A DNA stretch of 9,398 nt from positions 1 through 9,398 of the forward strand of contig JAHFHI010000003.1 in assembly GCA_023246995.1 (NCBI GenBank), read 5' to 3'. Source of the DNA: Candidatus Omnitrophota bacterium. Lineage in GTDB: Bacteria > Omnitrophota > Omnitrophia > Omnitrophales > Aquincolibacteriaceae. Shown here piece after piece: positions 6,050 through 9,398 of the stretch. Both the position numbers and the translations under genes were made by a program. Under the pieces are notes generated by a model. That model was not told the origin of the DNA, made no database searches, and worked only from the letters and a program-made list of their open reading frames with translations. Each line of letters begins with the position of its first letter. Within the stretch, counting starts at the first letter, position 1.

Positions 6050-7651
6050 TTATTTGAGGCCGTAGGTTTTGATCTTATACCCCAGAATACGCTCGGTAAC
6101 GCCCAGATCCTGCGCCGCCTTGCGCTGATTTCCCCCGCTTTTGAGCAGGGCTTCGGAAATCATAGATTTTTCAACATCCGCGACCACTTCTATCAGGGAA
6201 CGGTCTCCGGTCTTGATTCCCATCGCGCTTTCGGAAACCGCCCCGGGCTGCGAATTTTTTTTTACCCCCGGAATGGGAAAGAGTTCCGGGCTAAGGGTAT
6301 CTCCCGGACACAGGATGACGGCCCTTTCCACCGCGTTCTCGAGCTCGCGCACGTTCCCGGGCCAGGAATAATGAACCAGATAGTCCATGGCCGCGTCCGA
6401 AATATAGCGGACCTGCTTGCGGTTTTCGCGATTTGACTTTTCAAGAAAATGCTTCACCAAAACAGGAATATCTTCCCGGCGCTCGCGAAGCGGCGGAAGA
6501 AAAATGGGAATCACGTTTAAGCGGTAATAAAGGTCCTCGCGGAAACGCCCGGCCTGGACCTCGGCTTCAAGATCCTTATTGGTCGCGGTAATAAGCCGGA
6601 TATCGACGCGCAGAGTTTGGGTCCCTCCCAGCCGCTCAAACTCTTTTTCCTGAATCACACGCAGCAGTTTGACCTGCGTGCTCGCGGAGATGTCCCCGAT
6701 TTCATCAAGAAAAAGAGTTCCTCCATGGGCCATCTCAAATCTTCCGGCCTTGGTCGATGCCGCTCCGGTAAAGGCCCCCTTCTCATAGCCAAAGAGCTCG
6801 CTTTCAAGAAGCGTTTCCGGAAGCGCGGCGCAGGAAATTTTAATGAAAGGACCGTCGGAACGCTCACTATTATAATGAACCGCATGCGCCACAAGCTCCT
6901 TGCCGGTGCCGCTTTCGCCGCGCAAGACCACCGTGGCCCTTGTCTGGCTCACAAGCTCGATCGATGCATAGACGTCGGCCATGCGCTTAGATTCCCCGAT
7001 AATGTTGGCGGGATGAAATTTTTTCTTAAGCTCCTGCTTAAGCAGGATGTTCTCGTGCGTCAGCTCCTCTTTTTCATCTTCATACATTTGATGAATCCGC
7101 ACGGCCTGCCCCACCATGGAGCTGATAATCGTCAGCAGCCTTAAGTCCTCCTCAAAAGAAATGTTCTCCTGAAAAAGACGGTCCACGCTAAGGGCTCCGA
7201 TGGTCTTTTGGTCGAGCTTGATCGGCACGCAGATAAAAGAGATGTTGCTCCGCTTCAAGTCTCCCCGGGCCCGGGTCCTGTTTAAAAAAAGCGGCTCGCT
7301 GCCTACGTTGGGTACCACCACCGGTTCGCCCGCTTCCACGACCTTTCCGGTGATGCCTTCGCCCACACGGTAACGGCCGCGTTCCTTCTGGGCCTGGCCG
7401 AGTCCGTGCGCGATTTCGATCGAAAGCTCGCCCGTCTTGGCGTCGAGTAAGGTCAGCGTGCCGCGCTCCATGCCGAGGTTTTCATGAAGAATGCGCATAA
7501 CCTCGGTCATGGTTGCGCGAAGATCCGTCGAAAGGTTGAGGGCTTTGGAGATCTCGTAAAGGGCGGTCAGTTCGGTGATCTCGCGCTTGAGCCCGGTCAC
7601 AGGCTGCTTTTTTTTATCCCCCGCGGGCGGATGGGAAGAATGCTTATTCAT
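6050..7651 (-). CDS. sigma-54-dependent transcriptional activator, NifA-like (GAF, AAA+, Fis-type HTH)
   Basis: Enhancer-binding protein that uses ATP hydrolysis to open sigma-54 promoters. 533 aa: GAF domain about 30-190 ([46 protein letters not shown]), a helical linker 190-212, then AAA+ 215-445 with Walker A GESGTGKE (245-252), GAFTGA (292-297, the sigma-54 contact loop), Walker B LFLDEIGD (313-320), [10 protein letters not shown] and [10 protein letters not shown] (430-439). A C-terminal Fis-type HTH covers about 506-533. The layout and GAF sequence are most like NifA. The redox cysteine cluster of oxygen-sensitive NifA linkers is absent, and no nif gene is in view. The start ATG overlaps the lpxI stop (ATGA); no good ribosome binding site is seen, so coupling is likely. 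Its probable target is the amtB promoter just downstream. Confidence 0.93.
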   Translation of the reverse strand: MNKHSSHPPAGDKKKQPVTGLKREITELTALYEISKALNLSTDLRATMTEVMRILHENLGMERGTLTLLDAKTGELSIEIAHGLGQAQKERGRYRVGEGITGKVVEAGEPVVVPNVGSEPLFLNRTRARGDLKRSNISFICVPIKLDQKTIGALSVDRLFQENISFEEDLRLLTIISSMVGQAVRIHQMYEDEKEELTHENILLKQELKKKFHPANIIGESKRMADVYASIELVSQTRATVVLRGESGTGKELVAHAVHYNSERSDGPFIKISCAALPETLLESELFGYEKGAFTGAASTKAGRFEMAHGGTLFLDEIGDISASTQVKLLRVIQEKEFERLGGTQTLRVDIRLITATNKDLEAEVQAGRFREDLYYRLNVIPIFLPPLRERREDIPVLVKHFLEKSNRENRKQVRYISDAAMDYLVHYSWPGNVRELENAVERAVILCPGDTLSPELFPIPGVKKNSQPGAVSESAMGIKTGDRSLIEVVADVEKSMISEALLKSGGNQRKAAQDLGVTERILGYKIKTYGLK

Positions 7652-8481
7652 GCTTTGGCGGCCAGTTCCCGGCCCTCTTCAAGCCCGACTAAAACAATGC
7701 CTTTTTCATCGGCGCGCCGGATAAAATCTTCCTGGTCGATGAAAAGCGTTTTCCCGGCTTCAAATCCGAAGGCTTGGGCATGAACGGCGGCAAGAGCCTT
7801 AAGCGTTCTCATCCCCACGGCCGGAACGTCGAAACGCATGTCCTGTTTGGGTTTCGCGACCTTGACGACCGTGACTTTTCCTCCGCCGAGTTCGCCCCCG
7901 CGAAGAATCGCCTGATCGGTTCCTTCAATCGCTTCAAGGGCGAGGACCGCCTTTTTTTTCACGACGACCGTCTGCCCGATGTCAAGCGCGGCAAGAGACT
8001 TAGCGGTCTTGAAACCAAAGGCAAGGTCTTCGAGAATTTCCCCCGAGGGTTTTTTGCGGCCGAGCACGCCGGTTTTGGGAAGCGCTTCTTTCATAAAGTA
8101 AGTCGAGTCCATAAGGTCAATGCCCTTGTCGTGAAGATAATCGGCAATCCCACCGAGCAGGGAGTCATCCCTGAAGTCGCGCGTTTTCATGAGCACCTGG
8201 ATCATGTCGAGATCCGGCCTCACGTTTTCCTTAAAGAGCCGGACCTTTTCGATCTTGCCGGCCATGATGGCCTCGTGAACGCCCTCGGAACGGAAAAACT
8301 TCACGAGTTTTTTGAGCTCTCCGACTTTCATCCACTCAAAGGCGTCGGCCATTTTTTCAAGAGCCGATTCCGCCTCCTGCTCGATGGCGCTCACCACGAC
8401 CCGGTAACCTTCCCGGCGCGCTTCTTTGGCCGCAAGCACGGGAAAACGTCCGTTTCCTGCGATGATCCCCACGGTTTTCAT
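7648..8481 (-). CDS. lpxI: UDP-2,3-diacylglucosamine pyrophosphatase LpxI (DUF1009)
   Basis: Peripheral inner-membrane enzyme of lipid A synthesis that splits UDP-2,3-diacylglucosamine to lipid X and UMP. It replaces LpxH in bacteria that lack that enzyme. 277 aa, the usual length. The N-terminal GIIAGNGRFPVLAA is typical of the family, as are AIMAGKIEKVRLF (71-83), DDSLLGGIADYL (105-116) and MRFDVPAVG (215-223). Asp218 in the last motif corresponds to the catalytically important Asp225 of Caulobacter LpxI. It starts 7 nt after the lpxA stop, with only a poor Shine-Dalgarno match, and its stop overlaps the start of the sigma-54 activator. Its place after lpxA is a common arrangement. Confidence 0.95.
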   Translation of the reverse strand: MKTVGIIAGNGRFPVLAAKEARREGYRVVVSAIEQEAESALEKMADAFEWMKVGELKKLVKFFRSEGVHEAIMAGKIEKVRLFKENVRPDLDMIQVLMKTRDFRDDSLLGGIADYLHDKGIDLMDSTYFMKEALPKTGVLGRKKPSGEILEDLAFGFKTAKSLAALDIGQTVVVKKKAVLALEAIEGTDQAILRGGELGGGKVTVVKVAKPKQDMRFDVPAVGMRTLKALAAVHAQAFGFEAGKTLFIDQEDFIRRADEKGIVLVGLEEGRELAAKA

Positions 8482-8488
8482 GGAAGTT

Positions 8489-9259
8489 TTAGCGGCCGAT
8501 GCCGCGCTGGGAGGTTTTCAGAAATTCGAAAAGCTGGCTCGTGGCCGGGGAGGAACCCGCCTGTTTTTCAAGCTCGGCCAGGGCCTTCTTGAGCGTAAGG
8601 CCGGAACGAAACACGGTCTTAAAAGCTTTCTTGAGCGCGGTTTTTTCCTCGACGCTATAACACGCCCGCTCAAGCCCGACGAGATTAAGGCTGTAAACCC
8701 GCGCCGGATGACCGTCAGCGATCATAAAGGGCGGCACGTCCTGAACCACCTTGGAGCACCCTCCGATCAAAGCCAGACTTCCGATCCTCACAAACTGATG
8801 CACCGCGCTAAGGCCTCCGATAATGGCCCGGTCTTCGAGCGTGACATGGCCCGCGAGCGTTCCGGAATTGGCAAGGATAGTGTGGTTTTTAATCACGCAG
8901 TCGTGGGCGACATGCGCGTAGGCCATCAAAAGGTTGTCATGGCCGATGACCGTCTCGGTCCCTTCCTTGGTTCCGGGATTGATGGTCACGTATTCGCGGA
9001 TTGTATTGCGGTCTCCGATCCGAAGATAGCTGATACCGCCGTCGAATTTCTTGTCCTGGGTCCGGCTTCCGATCACCGCGCCGGTAAAAAATTCGTTCTC
9101 CGCCCCGATCGTGGTGTGGCCCTCAATGCTGACCCGGGCTCCGACAATTGTATTCGGGCCTATCTTGACGGTCCCCTCGATCAGGGAATACGGCCCTACC
9201 TGGACCCCCTCTCCCAATTCCGCGTCCGGGTGAACGATCGCGGTGGGATGGATCCTCAC
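8489..9259 (-). CDS. lpxA: UDP-N-acetylglucosamine acyltransferase LpxA
   Basis: First step of lipid A synthesis: transfers a 3-hydroxyacyl chain from ACP to UDP-GlcNAc; a cytoplasmic trimer with a left-handed beta-helix. 256 aa from GTG 9259, matching the family length. IHPTAIVHPDAELG opens the hexapeptide repeats. Catalytic His119 sits in AYAHVAHDC, followed by LAGHV, AIIGGLSAVHQF (145-156) and QDVPPF (173-178). The chain-length ruler position (E. coli Gly173) is Gly167 in LIGGCSK, compatible with a long acyl chain, though this is inference. The longer frame to 9331 is rejected because it runs through the fabZ end and the family starts at IHPTAIV. GTG overlaps the fabZ stop as GTGA, giving coupled translation. 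The C-terminus is the usual helical region, ending STRG-like (TSQRGIGR). Confidence 0.96.
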   Translation of the reverse strand: MRIHPTAIVHPDAELGEGVQVGPYSLIEGTVKIGPNTIVGARVSIEGHTTIGAENEFFTGAVIGSRTQDKKFDGGISYLRIGDRNTIREYVTINPGTKEGTETVIGHDNLLMAYAHVAHDCVIKNHTILANSGTLAGHVTLEDRAIIGGLSAVHQFVRIGSLALIGGCSKVVQDVPPFMIADGHPARVYSLNLVGLERACYSVEEKTALKKAFKTVFRSGLTLKKALAELEKQAGSSPATSQLFEFLKTSQRGIGR

Positions 9260-9398
9260 CTGTCGACTACCGCAAATTTCACTTCCGCTTCGCATACGAG
9301 TTTCTCCCCCACATAGGCCCTCCCGGCGCACTGGCCGGTCCGGGCCCGAATTTTTTGAACCTCAACCTCCATTCTAAGCTCATCGCCCGGCGCAACCG
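9256..9398 (-). CDS. fabZ: 3-hydroxyacyl-ACP dehydratase FabZ, C-terminal end (possibly end of an LpxC-FabZ fusion)
   Basis: Only the last 46 residues are in the window: VAPGDELRMEVEV, then RARTGQCAGRAYVGEKLVCEAEVKFAVV. This is the end of the FabZ hot-dog fold (family pattern PGDqL...G...a.v.g..v.EAel.f). FabZ dehydrates 3-hydroxyacyl-ACP for fatty acid elongation and competes with LpxA and LpxC for precursors, so it is often beside lpxA. The catalytic His and Glu lie upstream, outside the window. Whether this is a free FabZ or the tail of a bifunctional LpxC-FabZ cannot be told. The stop TGA overlaps the lpxA GTG. Confidence 0.9.
   Translation of the reverse strand, partial: VAPGDELRMEVEVQKIRARTGQCAGRAYVGEKLVCEAEVKFAVVDR

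Noticed and set aside
7774..8592. Plus-strand open frame of 272 codons opposite lpxI
   Set aside because: Same kind of shadow; no recognisable motif or ribosome binding site.
8426..9316. Plus-strand open frame of 296 codons opposite lpxA
   Set aside because: Antisense shadow of lpxA and lpxI in GC-rich DNA; the product resembles no family while the minus strand encodes clear LpxA motifs.
9260..9331. N-terminal extension of LpxA to the ATG at 9331
   Set aside because: This part overlaps the FabZ coding end in another frame, and LpxA proteins begin right before IHPTAIV.

Overview
The window reads as one compact, unidirectional block of a Gram-negative (diderm, LPS-making) bacterial chromosome of moderately high GC. 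All seven supportable genes lie on the minus strand, so transcription runs from right to left. No tRNA, rRNA, mobile element or CRISPR array was seen. The species cannot be fixed by eye. LpxI in place of LpxH, a GAF-type NifA-like activator and the fabZ-lpxA-lpxI order fit deltaproteobacterial, Nitrospirota or Omnitrophota-like lineages. That placement is inference.

Right part (9398 to 6050), a translationally coupled string: the 3' end of fabZ (or of an lpxC-fabZ fusion) overlaps lpxA by GTGA. lpxA is followed 7 nt later by lpxI, and lpxI overlaps by ATGA a gene for a sigma-54-dependent activator with GAF, AAA+ and Fis-type HTH domains (NifA-like). A nitrogen-type enhancer-binding protein is therefore built into a lipid A operon.

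Middle (6049 to 5836): the 151-bp gap holds what looks like a full sigma-54 control region. It has a 23-bp dyad (TATCAC-N11-GTGATA), four TGATC repeats at an exact 10-bp period, and a near-consensus -24/-12 element (TTGGCAT...TTGCT). The predicted start site lies about 41 nt upstream of a GTG-started amtB with a strong AAGGAGG ribosome binding site.

Left part (5835 to 1), an ammonium assimilation cassette: amtB overlaps glnB (PII) by ATGA. glnA (type I glutamine synthetase) follows with its own sigma-70-like promoter and a hairpin at the 5' end of its leader, and ends in a very strong intrinsic terminator. Just 28 nt past the T-tract starts a long ORF that runs off the window. Its N-terminal part is a pair of GlnD-type ACT domains and its remainder is the GlnE glutamine synthetase adenylyltransferase.

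Together the genes form a loop: ammonium uptake (AmtB), signalling (PII), assimilation (GlnA, with the adenylylation Tyr conserved) and covalent control (GlnE). The most interesting observation is the ACT-ACT-GlnE fusion, which could let the GS-modifying enzyme sense glutamine directly. The second is the sigma-54 activator/enhancer/promoter module that links the lipid A operon to nitrogen genes.
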